Below are positions 13,986 through 25,985 of a stretch of DNA of 64,000 bases, in pieces; position 1 is the stretch's first letter, and each line of letters opens with the position of its first letter. The DNA is from Rhynchospora pubera (lineage: Eukaryota > Streptophyta > Magnoliopsida > Poales > Cyperaceae): NCBI GenBank assembly GCA_028095005.1, contig CM051460.1:155615461-155679460 (forward strand), given 5' to 3'. The notes beneath the pieces were generated by a model, which worked only from the letters and a program-made list of their open reading frames with translations, had not been told where the DNA came from and did not search any database. Made by a program: the position numbers and the translations under genes.

Positions 13986-14212
13986 ATTGATTAGTGTCAT
14001 CTCTCATTCTACCATCGCTGCCATCGCTCCCTCTAGCGAAATGCTCTCCTCTCCTCATCCAGCGAAACACTCACCTCGCCTCACCCAGCGAAGCACTCCC
14101 ATCTCCTCACCCAGCGTGGATACGCTTCCTCTCCCTTCTACGCACCCTTCTGTCTCTCTCCCTTCCCTCTCTGCGTCTCTCTCCCTTCCTTCTGTGCTTC
14201 AGATTTTGTTCA

Positions 14213-14775
14213 TTTTGTTTATTGCATCTGTTCAATTTGTTATTTTAAGTGTTCATTTTGTTTTGCTGTGCATTAAAATTCTGTGTTTATTTTATGTCTC
14301 ACTTTGTTGGTGTATATGTTCACTTTGTTCATTCATATGTTCAATTTGTTATTTCTATGTGTTCAATTTATTTTGCTGTTTATGTCTCACTTTGTTGGTG
14401 TATATGTTCACTTTGTTCATTCATATGTTCAATTTGATATTTCTATGTGTTCAATTTGTTTTGCTGTGCGTCAGACTTCTGTGTTTATTTTATGTCTCAC
14501 TTTGTTAGTGTATATGTACACTTTATTTATTCATATCTTCAATTTGTTATTTCTATGTGTTCAATTTGTTTTGTTGTGCGTCAGATTTATGTGTTTATTT
14601 TATGTCTCACTTTGTTGGTGTATATGTTCACTTTGTTCATTCATATGTTCAATTTATTTTGTTGCTTGTCAGATTTATGTGTTTATTTTATGTCTCACTT
14701 TGTTAGTGTATATGCTCACTTTGTTCATTCATATGTTCAAATTGTTACTTTTATGTGTTCAATTTGTTTTACATT
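14213..14775 (+). repeat. Imperfect tandem repeat, TGTTCAATTTGT family
   Basis: Five imperfect copies of a block with the landmark TTTATGTCTCACTTTGTT occur near 14291, 14379, 14489, 14609 and 14690. Each is followed by GTGTATATGTTCACTTTG and TGTTCAATTTGTT segments. The period varies from about 80 to 120 bp through internal losses. The open frames across it (up to 190 codons) are by-products of the repeat. The flanks, 13985-14200 (C/T-rich) and 14790-15000 (G/A-rich), are compositionally complementary, suggesting the repeat sits inside a larger inverted-repeat transposon. Confidence 0.7.
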
Positions 14776-15004
14776 CTCACTATTTGATGGAAAAGGAATC
14801 ATTGATGAAGGAGATAGAGGAAAGACAGAGAAAAGAAGAAAATGCATGGAGGTAAAAGGAGAGTGAAGAGGGACGGAGGGGAGTGTGGCAGAGAAGGGAA
14901 GAGAGGAGGTGGAGAAGATGAACGCGCTAGGGAAGGAGAGCGCGCGTGAGAGGAGAGAGCGGAAGGAGAGCGCGCGTAAGAGAAGAGAGAGCGGAAATTC
15001 TATT

Positions 15005-15580
15005 TTTGATTAACGATGGTACCGATGGTATTTTTACCGATGGTGGTTATAATTCCTGTATTTTTTTATCAAATTGGCACAACACCAATATCCATGCCTA
15101 CGTGGGTTTGAATGTGTTGAGCTGGTTGGGCTCGGATTGTTTCGGCCCAATAAAACTCGGCTGGACCATACTATCCGAAATGTTAATGTGCCCAACAGCC
15201 CAAGTATCTTTTTAATGAAATCAAAAGCTGATCAACAATGCAAAAAGGAAATCAAAAGCTAATGACTTCTGTTTTACTAATCTCTTTTTAACTAAATACC
15301 AATAACTAATCTCTTATTTTTTTCATTATTTTATTATTTAGCAGATAAAAAAGCTCAATCTAAAACTAAAGTTAATGTGTCCATTTTTGTGTCAGTTTGC
15401 TTTGTAAGTTGTAACTGACATGGTATTACGGTTTTTCTTTTCATTTTATTGCGTCAAAACGCAACTTCATTAATTTGATCCCTATAGAAGGTTTTGTATA
15501 CTCTCTATGTGTTCATTTTATATACTCTCGATATAGATCCCTATAGAAGGTTTTGTGGCTCTCCATAAATAATGTACTCA
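15005..15580. other. Intergenic, no gene recognised
   Basis: AT-rich sequence. Only short overlapping frames are present, with no domain. Confidence 0.5.
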
Positions 15581-15593
15581 CCAATCCGTTACT

Positions 15594-15726
15594 GCCAACC
15601 ACTGCATAGTTTAGTGGTCTGAGGCATAGCCCCTCCTACGGGAGGGCAGGGGTTCGAGTCCCAGTGGGTGGGATGGAAAAAGGGTGTGTGGGTTGGCTAC
15701 GGCCTTATATTAAAAAAAAAAAAAAA
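15594..15726 (+). mobile_element. tRNA-derived SINE
   Basis: A 133-bp element with an internal RNA polymerase III promoter: A box TAGTTTAGTGG at 15608-15618 and B box GGTTCGAGTCC at 15651-15661. It ends in an A-rich tail. It is flanked by a 13-bp direct repeat CCAATCCGTTACT (15581-15593 and 15727-15739), the target duplication of LINE-driven retroposition. The head resembles a tRNA; the body ends in TATATTA and the tail. Confidence 0.9.
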
Positions 15727-15739
15727 CCAATCCGTTACT

Positions 15740-17071
15740 AATAAATTTAACTTGAGAATAGCAATTTTAATTTTCAAAGCAAATAAAAGAATATAAAAAA
15801 TAAATATTATTTCAGATTTGTTATTTACGAAATTCAATTTATCTTTATTCCTACAAGATGGATTTTTTTTTTTTGAAATAAGTAGAGCTTTTAGTACTCT
15901 ACCACTTTCATTGAAGAAAGATAAAAAACATACAAAGTCTTATTACACAAAAAATATAGTAGAGTTTAATAGAATAACTCTACTCCCAAGTTACACGGTA
16001 CTGGCATATGGTACCAATGCCCCCATTTATTATTCCCTACCCTTAGCACTTGACCCAAACAATCTCATACGGTCACAAAGAACAAGCACAAAAACACAAA
16101 TAGAGTCTTAAGAAACACAACAACATAAATATGCTATATATTAGTAGCATTTTTATTTTTGACACCCCTTCTTGCATGGATGTTGCCTCCCATCCACTCT
16201 TTTTTCAAGCTTGATCCAGCTGAAGAGGAAGACATATATACAATGTATAATTTTAAATTTATTAATTTAAGTGAATGAGATAATTTCTATGATAATCGAA
16301 ATTATGGAGTTAATTCAATATTAATTCATGCGTATCTGAGTTTAGCATCTGTGAAATTATCACCAGTTCAGCAACTATATAGTTATAAAGAATCACATTA
16401 ATTGAAAACCTTTTCTTCGATAATATAAGAAATAAATGAAATTAATTTGAACGTCATTTGATTCATCGTATAGCATTCGCGGAGCGCTCTATGTATTTAT
16501 GTATTTCTTTTTATAATCTATATATTTAATTATTTATCGCGAGTGGAAATAAAGTATAATACAGAGTCTTTTATTAAATTATTATAAAAAATAATAACAT
16601 AACAAAAAGGCTAAAAGGCGGCTCAGGCATTCCAAGTTCTGAAGAGAACATAATGGACAGCTGGTCTGCCAGCACAGCAATTATTGCCTTATTGGAGTGC
16701 ACTAAACTCTGCCAGTTGATATCTCTATGTGTTGAGTTGTAAATGTTAATTAAGAAATGATAGTTGTTTTTTGTTTGTTCATCGAAAAAAAAAGTTGTTT
16801 TTGTTTTATTTAATCTGACATTTTGAGGGGGGGGGGGGGAGATAGTTGTAAATGTGAGTGTGATTATGATATAATATTATGTTGGTTGTATCGCAAAGAT
16901 GTTTTAAACGAGATACTCCAATTTTCAAATTGACTCGCACAAAAACAAAACATAAGAAATAAAAATTGACTGTGCGGGTGCTATCTATTCCTTCCCCAGT
17001 TCGTACCAGCAGCTGTCTTTGATGTCCTTTTTTTTTTAAGTGGTCTTTGATGCTTAAGATGAGGAGTTTTC
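15740..17071. other. Intergenic, no gene recognised
   Basis: AT-rich. A run of T at 15859-15870 followed by sequence opening GAAATAAG could be the 3' end of a truncated LINE on the minus strand, but no coding part is left. A run of about 13 G occurs near 16827. Confidence 0.45.
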
Positions 17072-18851
17072 TGTTAGGAAATGTGCTAATTTTAATTTTG
17101 TGCTAATTACTCTTAATTAACCAATTAAAACAACACACAAGCGATCTAGTACTCAAGTCCAATTCAACACAAAGAGATAGGTGTAAAATTTGTACCTCCC
17201 GCGAAATCGTATTCGCGGGGCTCGACCAAGGCATGGGAGTTGGTGGCAAGCCTCCGTGCACCTCCTCCTTCGTCGGTTGATCGGCCTCGAGTCCACCAAG
17301 GAGGTTAAGCATAATCTTCAACTCTTGTGCTAGCAAGAGGAAAAAACAAGCTAATCCCTCTAGGTTTCCTCTCTCATTTAGCAATTAACTATATTAATTT
17401 GTGGAGAGGAGTGCTCAACCCATGAGCTAGAAAGGAGAGGAGAGAAGAGAGAGCATGGAGAAAATTCTGAAAATTTTCTCCCTTGGTGAAATTTCGGCCA
17501 TAGAGGAAGAGGAGAGAGAGAAAGGTGTGGAGGCTAGGGTTTCCCCAAAACTTGACCCCTTTATATAGTGCTCTCTACACCTCCCTACCACAACAATTTG
17601 TGGACATATTTGCCCTCACATGGCCGGCCCCATTGGAGGCTTTTGTGGGCTACACCAAGTGTGTTAAAAGCCCATTAATTCAAACCTTTTAATTACTCTT
17701 TCAACTAACTTCAAATTAGACTTTTATTTAACTAATTAAATAAAGACCCAATAGCTCAATTAATTTAAATGAGTTGAATATAATTAATTATTAAATCATT
17801 AATAATTAATTTGGGATTAGCATATGCATTAATTTATTTCTATATGATCCCTTTGACTTAATTAATTATAACGGTCCGCAACGCTATACAATTAATTAAT
17901 CAAACTATCATATTTTCGCAATAAACACTGTTGCGAATAAATAAATAATACACTGTATGGTTAAAGTCCTATTCGTGTGACCCTTTGAGGATTTATGCTA
18001 AGTTGGACATGGAAATAAATCGTTATTTAATTCCAATAATCATAAGCGGTATCTAGCAACACGTTTTGATTCCCAATTCGCATAAATAGTGTACTGCTAC
18101 ATTATTTAAATCCTGCATAAGAGAATAAATGTATTTCGCTATTTTGATTCTTATGTCACACGATATCATCGTATAATCCAAGATAGGAATGTGTCATTCT
18201 TGCAGATTATACGTTTCTTGATCTAGAGATAATTGTATAAAGTTGCATGCAAACAATCTATCTCCATCAAGGGGCCCAAACAGATATCGTCACTCACTAA
18301 GTTAATTAATGAGGGACATACGGTTTTCTTGATGATTAGTTTTTTCCCGCACAATTCAAGAGAGCATAAATAAAGTCCGTATAACAGCCTTATCGGGAAT
18401 CAGCGGTAGACGATATTTATAGAACCTATCCTCATGTGGAAAAGACAATCATCTCAAACTTAGAACCAAAATCATAACGAAATAAACAATGACACATAAC
18501 ACAATCTATATGTTTATTTCGTTGGGTCAAGTCATGTACTATGTTCCATAACATACACATATGCAATTAAGTTGGTAACTCTTTACCTATGATTTGTAGA
18601 ACTTAATCATCACTTAACTTGCATACTAATCTTATATGATAATTAATGTTCCTTGTTAATTATCAAGATTATTGACCGTTTAGATTTATTATTGTCATTC
18701 TAAAGAATGATCCACAGAGATCTACAATTCAGATCCTCAACCTGAATAATCTGTCAATAATAAACCTAGGAACAGATGATAAAATATCATCCATAACATA
18801 AACTAATATTTAAGTCATCAAATTATTGACTTCTAGGACATAACTCCAACA
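17072..18851 (-). mobile_element. Solo LTR A (about 1.78 kb)
   Basis: Begins TGTTAGG and ends CCAACA on the plus strand, so TG...CA in either reading. It is largely collinear with solo LTR B at 18880-20642, apart from small differences. A CTATATAAAG box at about 17560, followed by AAACCCTAGCC, fits the U3/R part of an LTR transcribed on the minus strand. No primer site or coding region adjoins it. The 5-bp flanks (TTTTC and GTTCC) do not match, so either an end was altered or the target duplication was lost. Confidence 0.75.
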
Positions 18852-18879
18852 GTTCCATGATCGGATGATCCCTACAAGT

Positions 18880-20642
18880 TGTTAGGAAGTGTGTAATTTT
18901 CATTTAATTTGCTAATTACAAGTTAATTAAGCCAAGAATATCACACACAAAAAGATCTAGTACATAAGCTATTCAAACACAAGAGAATAGAGTTGGAATT
19001 ATACCTCTCTTGGTATCGCAACCAAGAGGCTCGTTCCAACGGTTTGGTGTCGGTGGCGTGCTCTCCAAGAACCTCCACGCCATGCGCCTCGAGTCCACTA
19101 AGGAATTAACCACCTTCTCAAACCAATTATGCTAGTAATTAGGAGAAGTGTGTCTAATTCCAAAGCTTTCCCTCTTCAAGTTAATTCTCCAATTAATTTA
19201 GTGGAAAAGCTTGCTCAACACATGAGCTAGGAAGTGGATAAGAGAAGAGAGAATGAGAGAAAAATTCTGAAAATTTTTCTTCCTCTTTGGGGAATTTCGG
19301 CCAAGGGAGAGAGGAGAGAGAGAGGTGTGTGGAGGCTAGGGTTTGCTCCCAAAGAACACCCCTTTATATAGGCCACTAAACCTAGCTCTCATCCAAAATT
19401 GAAATGGCAATTTTGCCCCTCCCTAGCCGCACCTACCAACCCATTATTTGGGTTGGGCCTCAAGCCTAGTTGAGCCCAATACTCTTCTATTTAATTGCAC
19501 CTTCCATTGGACATTAAATTAACTAATTAATTTAAAGGCCCAATTGCTCAAATAATTAAATATGTTGATTATAATTAATTATTAACTATTTAATAATTAA
19601 TATGGAATTAGTCAATGCATTAAATTATTTCTATATGATCTATTTGACTTAATTAATCATAACGGTCCATGACGGTATACGATTAATTAATCAACTTATC
19701 ATATTTTGCAAAAACAATTGTTGCAAATAAACAATTAACGCACGTGTGGTTAAACACCTTATTATGTGTGACCCTTTGAGGATTTATGCTATGTTGGACA
19801 TGGAATTAAATCACTATTTAATTTCAATAATCATAAGCGGTATCTAGCAACACGTTATGATTCCCAATTCGCATAAATAGTGTACAGCTACAAAATTTCA
19901 ATCCTGCATAAGAGAACAATTATGTTTCTCTATTTTGATTCTTATGTCACACGATATCATCGTATAATCCAAGATAGGAACGTGTCATTCTTGCAGATTA
20001 TACGTTTCTTGATCTAGAGATAATTGTATCAGTTGCTAGCAAACAATCTATCTCCATCAAGGGGCCCAAACAGATATCGTCACTCACTAAGTGAATTAAT
20101 GAGGGACATACGGTTTTCTTGTTAATTAGCTTTTCCCCGCACAATTCAAGGGTACTTAAATCAAGTCCGTATAGCAGCCTTTATCAGGAATCAGCGGTAG
20201 ACATGATTTATAGCATCTATCCTCATGTGGAAAAGATAATCATCTCAAACTTAGAACCAAAATCATAACGAAATAAATAATGACACGTAACACAATCCAT
20301 ATGTTTATTTCGTGGGGTCCAGTCCTGTACTATGTTCCACAACATATACTTATGCAATTAAGTTGGTTACTCTTAACCTATGATTTATAGAACTTAATCA
20401 TCACTTAACTTGCATACTAATCTTATTGATAATTAATGTCCTTTGTTAATTATCAAGATTATGGACTTTTAGATTTATCGTTGTCATTTACTACTAAATG
20501 AATAACAGTGATCTATAATTCAGATCCTCAACCTGAATGAACTGTCAACGAGTAAATCAAAGAACAAATGATCTGAAATCACCAATAACATAAACTATAG
20601 AAGTAGCCTAATAAGATTGGCTTCTAGGACATATCTCTAACA
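18880..20642 (-). mobile_element. Solo LTR B with CAAGT target duplication
   Basis: A 1763-bp LTR beginning TGTTAGG and ending CTAACA, with a perfect 5-bp duplication CAAGT on both sides (18875-18879 and 20643-20647). It is of the same family and orientation as solo LTR A, from which only 28 bp separate it. A TATATAAAGG box on the minus strand near 19370 marks its promoter. A solo LTR arises when the two LTRs of a full element recombine. Confidence 0.85.
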
Positions 20643-20903
20643 CAAGTATGTGATCTAACTATGAACAATTTATAGAGGATTGTTAAAATGCTATGCATAG
20701 TACGAATGACTGATAAATGGTTTTCATACCTAGTAATTCAACCATTTATAGGTCTTAATTTCTTGATTTTATGTGCTTTTTCTAATGTTTAATTGTTAAT
20801 TTAGGGTAGAAGCTAGGTACTGCCATGGTTGCTTCATTTTGTATAGGATCTACGCGATGTGGCTACTCGACTCGACATTTGGAGCGATTTCAGACTAGAC
20901 CAG

Positions 20904-22572
20904 TGATCGGTGCTGAGGGTACTGGTCAAATTAATTCCTTAAAAACCGATACTAATTCGTTTGCAGTATAGTTTAAGGGTCGAATCACGGGGATGGACTA
21001 TTCTTTTTCTGAGTTTAAACAATTCGTATTAATCTAAATTCTTTTGATTAAATAAACAATTCAAATTTCAAACAGATCTAAACTGAAGGGCAAAATGCAG
21101 TTACAGGATTAAAATTCTAATTTCCTATAAAAACTTGATTAATTTAAAGTTTAAGTAATTAACAAATGATTAGGGATTCAGGTTGTCTAACTTTTCCTGT
21201 CTGTCAAGGCTGGGACGGACCGTTCCATCTCTGGAACGGGCCGTCCTAACCCTGTCAGATGGTTGGAGCTGTCCGTTCTAGGTCAGGACGCCCCCTCTCG
21301 GGCGGTCCGTCCTGACCTTGGGATGGGCCGTTCCAACCATCCGATGTTTGTCTTGTCATCCTACTTAATTATTTGCCGAGTGTTTTTACGTGGATTGGAT
21401 CAAACCTAACCTACAGACTTGTGCTCTAACTCTCGTTCAGGTCAAGTTGTGGGGTTCTGTTTGACAAATCCTAAAATCTTCTAAATTTCAACTCTCGTTT
21501 CTTGGTTTAGAAGTTTCTAACTGATTTCTGGGTCTCGGTAAACTCTCAATCTCTCGATTTATTGAGTAAAACTCTAATTTCTTAAAGTTTGGTTTAATCC
21601 TTTCAGATATTGCCTACCTAAGTGATCTAGATGTTTACTTGTTATTGCAGATAGACTTTGTTTTGACAATTAAACTAGGCCTTTGTTTAACGCATTAGCC
21701 AAATCTAACATTAACAATTTGCAACAAAAAGATAGAATCAAATTTCAGAAATCAAGAACGCAACTTAACTTAGCAACTAATCAAGTATTCAAACAAAACA
21801 AACAACTAAAAGAAAAGTTATCGAACCATAGCCCCTAAACTAAACTACTCCATGCAAGAAAAAGCAGGTTTCATCATACAGAAACACAAAGAAAAAGGAA
21901 AAACCAAGTTACAACAAGATGTGCTCGAAAATCGTCTATCTCCTAAGCTCTGTCCTGTCTGGGGCGGCCCGTCCTGATCCTGGGGCGGTGCGTCTCAGGC
22001 TGGTGGATGGCCGTCTCAACAGGGTGGTTTCCTTGCTCCTTTCTGGCTCTCCAAACTTAACAAATTTCGACTCTCTTGATTTGGAGCCAGGACAGAGCTT
22101 ATATAGGCTTCTTGGGAAGCTCCAAAACGTGGGATTGTGGCTCAGAAAGGCGGTGGAAACTGAAGAAACCGCCTCACCAAATCAGGCACTCTATATTTGG
22201 CAATCTCGAAATAGCTTTATGGCCTGGTTGTGGACTGGGACGGCCTGGTCTGAACATGGGGCGGCCCGTCCCAGCATGGGTTGAATGCATCGTCTGGATT
22301 CCCTCTGCCTGCTTCTGCACTGAGGTGGGACGACCCGTCCTATGATTGGGGCGGCCCGTTCCAACTTGCTGGATCTGTGCAACTTAGTCGATTTTCTCCT
22401 TTTTTCGCGCCAAAGTGTGATGAACCTGTATAAAAAACTTGCCGGGCTACGACTGAACTTTCCTACATCTAACATTAGCACAATTTAAAGGAAAATGAGT
22501 AAAAACACAAGTAATTTGAACGAATTTAGGGGCTTATTCTGGCTGAAAATCAAGTACGGAAACCGTACATCA
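20904..22572 (-). repeat. 3' LTR of the Athila element
   Basis: A 1669-bp direct repeat of 33319-34987. It contains five clusters of paired GC-rich palindromes (21211-21247, 21264-21336, 21961-21997, 22236-22273, 22326-22364), copied in the other LTR at +12,415. Its open frames (121 and 96 codons) run through these palindromes and are not genes. Confidence 0.95.
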
Positions 22573-22587
22573 AAATCCCCCAAGCTT
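22573..22587 (-). other. Polypurine tract
   Basis: On the minus strand AAGCTTGGGGGA lies just before the 3' LTR. This is the purine-rich primer for plus-strand DNA synthesis, with a sequence usual for Athila elements. Confidence 0.85.
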
Positions 22588-24059
22588 GAACATTGCTTGT
22601 CCCCAAGCAAAACTCTAGACTTAGACCTGAATTAGACCCTAATTGAGTTCAAGTACCTGTGTACTAACTAGTTCAAAGAATCCTTTTAGTTTAAACTTAA
22701 GTGATTGTGACTTTAAGTTACAAGGGCATTTTCAAAAAGTTTATCCATTAAGACCAAATTATTTTATTTTTGAGTGACTTAACTTTTTCTGAAATCAAAC
22801 CAAAGATCCTCACATCACTTTGACTCTGTTTCATTTCACTAAGCATTAAATCAGTTAATTCTTCAAAGATTTTATTCAGTTAGAAATCAAGTAGAAACGG
22901 GATCGAACCTGCTTAACTCAAATAATTCAGAATAACTCCAAGTTGTTTTGCACAGACTTACGATACTTCAAACCAGAAAATTAAATAACTTAAAAGAAAA
23001 ATTATTTACAAGATACAATTCTCCTGGGGCAAGGAGGTTTTTCCCGAGGCGGAGAAGTCGGCCAGATAAGAGCGGATTTTTAGAGGATTTTTCCTCTTTA
23101 TTTATTTATTTATTTTTTTTATATATATACCATGAATCTCTTTCTGTTTCTTACCCATGGTTTATGGAATTCTTTTAATCCGCAAGTACCTATAGCCTCC
23201 TACAGTGTCCATGGCACTGCACCACTTTTTAGTTCCCCTTTTTATTTTGTTTTTGGTTTTTCCATTTTTTTTTTATATTTTTACTTTGATTTTGAAAAGA
23301 AAATTGCGAAGGTTTTTAGTTTCTGAAAATCTGTGCAAACCATCTTACAGTTACCCTTATTTTTGAGTTACTCAAATGATCTTAGGCGAACTAAATCAAG
23401 CCCTTTGCCGGCTCTATTCAATACAACCGAATAATTGCTTTTGAAATTAACTATCCAATGCTTAGCAAAACTACTCCCAAGTCAAATGAAAATTACTATC
23501 CTTAGCTTGCCTCAAATTAGTTTAGTCAAATTCATTTTGCAAATTTTCAACGAAGTTTTTAGTTTTTCTCAGAATCTGCCCAAATTTCCTAAGTCACAAA
23601 CATCAAGTTTGGCTAAATGATCCCTAGAACTATCCTAAATGCAACTTAGAATGATTTAATTATGCAAATCCTACATGTATATACAAAAACTGCCAATGCA
23701 TTGTGTCTGGAACGGCCTGTTCTAGTGTGGAACGACCCACTGGGGCGGACCGTTCTGATAGTGGGACGGACCGTCCCAGACACAATACTTGACTAGTTTC
23801 AATGCTCAGACAGTGTTGGAACGGGCTGTTCTAGACTGGGACGCCCTGTTGGGACGGGTCGCCCCATTGGTGGGACGGTCCGCTCCAATGCTGTCTGAAA
23901 CTGGCAATATGCTATGCAGATGCTCTAAGTTATCCGTTTTTTCGATTTTTCGATCCTTTAACCCCCCCCCAAGCTTATCTACTGGACTGTCCCTAGTCCT
24001 AGTAGATGCAAGAAAGAAAATAAAGGAGAGAAAAATAGAAAAACGTACCTGAAACTGGC
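22588..24059 (-). other. Noncoding spacer between the Athila ORF and 3' LTR
   Basis: No coding sequence recognised. It holds two dense palindrome clusters (23708-23778 and 23817-23888), a TTTA run near 23098 and a C run near 23960. Confidence 0.7.
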
Positions 24060-25985
24060 TCAGAACTGTGGTGGGTCAGGTGGCGGTGGAGCTGAAGGTC
24101 CAGGGCCAAAAATGTGACTCGCGAGGCGGCTAAGCAGATCGTCGTTCCTTGCATTGCGCTCATCTTGCTGCTGCCTCCATCTCCTGTTCTCCTCCCTCTC
24201 TTCATCAAATGATGCCTGCAAGTTCCACTGAGCGGTGTGGATGTCATGCAGCATGTCAAAGTAGCGCTGGTCCGATCCCCTGCCGTATCCCGGCTGCCAC
24301 TGCGGCTCAAACCCTCCATGTGGGTGTGGCGGTGAGGGGGATGGATGAATGTCCTCCATGCGGATCCCACCCCAACTGAAGTGCTCGCCCTGAACATCAT
24401 CAAAGGGCTCAATGTGGGGCATCGATGGGAAATGAGAGGGATGCTGAGACGGGTGACTAGAGGCACATGCTGCCTCTGCCTCTGCCGATGTACCGGCGCC
24501 TGCTGCCCTAGCAGCGGCCTCCATCTCAGCCAATCTGCGCTGCATCTCTTCCTCTTCATGGTTGATCAATCGTCCATCTCTATCAACCAGAAGCCAGGTC
24601 CTTTTGTTTTGGAGATCAATGGACCTGGCGAATGGAAGCGGGAACCGATGGCGGCCATAACAATACTGATACTCAGATCCAACCTGGGCCACCATCCCCA
24701 TCTCAACCAGCTGCCTCATGCCTATGCGGTTTGGTCCCCCGCTTCGCCTCAACTCATCCCAAGGCACCGTAACATCATACTGGCGGATCAAATGAGTCAC
24801 GTATCCGCCTACTGTGATCTGACCCGTGCCTGCCCTGAGATTGTTGGCCTGTTTCTCGAAATGCTTCATCATGTAGTAGGCCAAATTGAGCTTTGCCTCG
24901 CCCTTGGGATAGAAGATCTGGTTGAGGATTGCTTGCTCACCGTGGGTCAACTTGACACCCGACTCACCTTTGGCAAAGATGGTAAGAGAGAGCATCCGCT
25001 GTATGAAGCGGATAGTCGGGTGCTGGATGTGGGAGGAGCGGCGGGTATTGACTGGCTGTCTGTGCTCCAAAGATAACTCCTCCCAAAGGTTGTCCTCAAA
25101 GAACTCATTCGTGATCTCCCCATTTTCAAGCCCAAAGAACCGGGCGAAGTCATTCTCGTTGCAGATCATCTTCTTTCCGTTCGCACGGAATGTCATCTGC
25201 CAGAGATCATCCTTGAAGAAGAGGTCAAGGGTGCAGAGGAACTCCATAGTGAGGGCCGTATAGGCTGGAGCTCTGATCTTCCAGAATCTCGGGCGAAACC
25301 CGACAGATCTGGTGAGACGGAAGAAGTCATCGCAGATGCCAAGCTGATCTAGCACCCGCAAATCAATTGCCTTGGTGCTTTGGAAGTGTTTGTTGCGGAG
25401 GTTTTTGAACCTCTGCTTGGCATCTGAGCCCTTGAGGCGGATGTGCACATCGGCAAGCTCAATTTCAGCGGGCTGGGAGGGGTAGGTTTGCGTCTCAGGG
25501 ACGAGATCCTCCACCTCTTCTTCTTCTGCCTCTTCTTCTGCCTCTGCTGCTGCATTGATCTCTGCATCTGTGGCAGCGGGCTCAGGATCAGGTTGAGCTT
25601 CAGGCTGGTAGGACTGAGCCGTATCAGCAGGCTCGGTCTGATTATCAGCCATGTCTGAAATTGACTCTAGTTCGGACCAGTAGTACACGTAAGGAGATGG
25701 CTGTCTGCGCCTGACCCAACCCGCGAATGGTATGATCTGATCTGGGTCCTCAACTGTGTACTGTGAATGAGAGACGGGAGGCGGGTTGACCATGAACTCT
25801 CGCGGATCGAGCGGGTACTTGTCAAGCGGAGGAATTGGGCTGTCTTCTTTCGTTGACCACCCACCGATGCCCCTGGTAAATGTTCTGGGCACAAGAATCT
25901 TCCTCTTTCCAGGCTTTCGCGGGAGATCACGAAATAAATATTTTGAGATTTTGTCTGAAAGTCTCCCTGAACTCCTCCTCTGCAT
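24060..25985 (-). CDS. ATHILA-family ORF downstream of pol (position of the env-like gene)
   Basis: An uninterrupted 641-codon frame between pol and the 3' LTR. The ATG is at 25985. The core, about residues 180-480, has the features of the plant 'ATHILA ORF-1' retrotransposon family (FKNLRNKHFQSTKAID; MICNENDFARFFGLENG; REINFORCED by conserved HPTIRFIQRMLSLTIFAKGE-type blocks). An acidic glutamate-rich stretch precedes the core and a proline-rich tail (PGPSAPPPPDPPQF) ends the protein. Some Athila elements carry an env-like ORF here, but I see no signal peptide or membrane segment, so a surface-protein role is not supported. Its function is unknown. It contains no palindromic microrepeat, although the first one upstream begins right at the start codon. 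The frame being open fits the young age of the element. Confidence 0.85.
   Translation of the reverse strand: MQRRSSGRLSDKISKYLFRDLPRKPGKRKILVPRTFTRGIGGWSTKEDSPIPPLDKYPLDPREFMVNPPPVSHSQYTVEDPDQIIPFAGWVRRRQPSPYVYYWSELESISDMADNQTEPADTAQSYQPEAQPDPEPAATDAEINAAAEAEEEAEEEEVEDLVPETQTYPSQPAEIELADVHIRLKGSDAKQRFKNLRNKHFQSTKAIDLRVLDQLGICDDFFRLTRSVGFRPRFWKIRAPAYTALTMEFLCTLDLFFKDDLWQMTFRANGKKMICNENDFARFFGLENGEITNEFFEDNLWEELSLEHRQPVNTRRSSHIQHPTIRFIQRMLSLTIFAKGESGVKLTHGEQAILNQIFYPKGEAKLNLAYYMMKHFEKQANNLRAGTGQITVGGYVTHLIRQYDVTVPWDELRRSGGPNRIGMRQLVEMGMVAQVGSEYQYCYGRHRFPLPFARSIDLQNKRTWLLVDRDGRLINHEEEEMQRRLAEMEAAARAAGAGTSAEAEAACASSHPSQHPSHFPSMPHIEPFDDVQGEHFSWGGIRMEDIHPSPSPPHPHGGFEPQWQPGYGRGSDQRYFDMLHDIHTAQWNLQASFDEEREENRRWRQQQDERNARNDDLLSRLASHIFGPGPSAPPPPDPPQF

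Noticed and set aside
13987..14866. Several overlapping frames of 60-190 codons in all plus-strand phases
   Set aside because: They arise from the T-rich tandem repeat, which happens to be open in several phases. The peptides are repetitive Phe/Cys/Leu strings without a domain.
15859..16140. Possible truncated LINE 3' end on the minus strand
   Set aside because: Only a T run and AT-rich sequence; no coding part and no target duplication found.
17103..17384. 93-codon minus-strand frame
   Set aside because: Lies inside solo LTR A, with no domain. It is broken in the related LTR B.
21919..22481. Frames of 89-121 codons in the LTR, repeated at 34334-34890
   Set aside because: Both LTR copies carry them because the palindromes keep the frame open; no known protein feature.
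24345..25076. 243-codon plus-strand frame
   Set aside because: Antisense shadow of the ATHILA-family ORF on the minus strand.
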